Shown: positions 5,459 through 5,611 of the stretch, piece after piece
Numbering within the stretch: position 1 is the first letter of the stretch
Layout of the letters: every line of letters starts with the position of its first letter
Source of the DNA: Oscillospiraceae bacterium
Lineage (GTDB): Bacteria > Bacillota > Clostridia > Oscillospirales > Acutalibacteraceae
DNA: 5,611 nucleotides
Assembly: GCA_021640185.1 (NCBI GenBank)
Contig: JAJXDX010000153.1
Location: 1 to 5,611 of the forward strand
Direction of reading: 5' to 3'
Program-made: the position numbers and the translations under genes
Notes under the pieces: model-generated
Told to the model about the DNA's origin: nothing
The model's input: the letters and a program-made list of their open reading frames with translations, nothing else
Database searches by the model: none

Positions 5459-5611
5459 ATGGTATCAGCATGCGATTTTCGTAACGGCGTGACCTTCGAG
5501 ATGGACGGCAGCGTCTATCAGATCATCGAGTTCCAGCACGTCAAGCCCGGCAAGGGCGCTGCTTTTGTCCGCACCAAGATCCGCAACGTGATCGCCGGTA
5601 CGGTGGTCGAG
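5459..5611 (+). CDS. efp: Elongation factor P, 3'-truncated
   Basis: Only the first 51 codons are in the window; the gene runs off the edge with the frame open. EF-P binds between the P and E sites of stalled ribosomes and promotes peptide bond formation at polyproline stretches. The visible part is the N-terminal KOW-like domain: MVSACDFRNGVTFEMDG, then VYQIIEFQHVKPGKGAAF, then VRTKIRNVIAGTVVE. The loop lysine in PGKGAA is K32, the residue that in Bacillus subtilis carries a 5-aminopentanol modification and corresponds to beta-lysylated K34 of E. coli. The start follows GGAGG (5445-5449) with 9-base spacing. It has its own sigma-A promoter. Identity is certain from this segment; the modification enzyme is not in the window. 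Confidence 0.96.
   Translation, partial: MVSACDFRNGVTFEMDGSVYQIIEFQHVKPGKGAAFVRTKIRNVIAGTVVE

Noticed and set aside
4402..5471. Minus-strand open frames opposite the TIM-barrel gene
   Set aside because: The same GC-driven shadow effect; the plus-strand frame has intact family motifs and a good ribosome binding site.

Overview
This window reads as core chromosome of a GC-rich (clearly above 55-60% GC by eye) member of the Clostridia/Firmicutes. Three things point there: the gene order LCP-family protein, rsfS, leuS, familiar from clostridial nadD-yqeK-LCP-rsfS operons; the close match of the EF-P, S21, LeuRS and YqeG sequences to Firmicutes forms; and strong AGGAGG-type ribosome binding sites with sigma-A promoters. 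An Oscillospiraceae/Ruminococcaceae-type gut bacterium would fit, but that placement is inference. All genes are on the plus strand and coding density is very high. There is no mobile element, CRISPR array, tRNA or rRNA, and no gene-free stretch longer than about 130 bases.

Region 1 (1-3571) is the distal end of an operon entered from upstream. It holds the C-terminal part of an LCP (LytR-CpsA-Psr) cell-wall ligase-like protein, then rsfS (ribosomal silencing factor) overlapping it by an ATGA junction, then after 47 bases leuS (leucyl-tRNA synthetase). A weak stem with a T-run follows leuS.

Region 2 (3613-5343) begins with a near-consensus sigma-A promoter. It drives rpsU (58-residue ribosomal protein S21), which ends 28 bases before a perfect 14-bp hairpin. 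Beyond the hairpin are a YqeG-type HAD phosphatase and, overlapping it by 17 bases, an endonuclease IV-like TIM-barrel protein. The hairpin lacks a good T-run, so it may only partly separate rpsU from the two enzymes.

Region 3 (5344-5611) holds GC-rich hairpins, a second sigma-A promoter whose -10 box sits inside a short dyad, and the first 51 codons of efp (elongation factor P).

Functionally the window is mostly about translation: ribosome assembly and silencing (RsfS, S21), tRNA charging (LeuRS) and polyproline rescue (EF-P). A cell-envelope protein, a phosphatase and a putative metal-dependent TIM-barrel enzyme are interleaved. I see no new biological system. The points most worth checking are an LCP domain lacking its usual arginine pair, the altered metal site of the TIM-barrel protein and its tight coupling to YqeG, and several small RNA or DNA dyads at gene boundaries.
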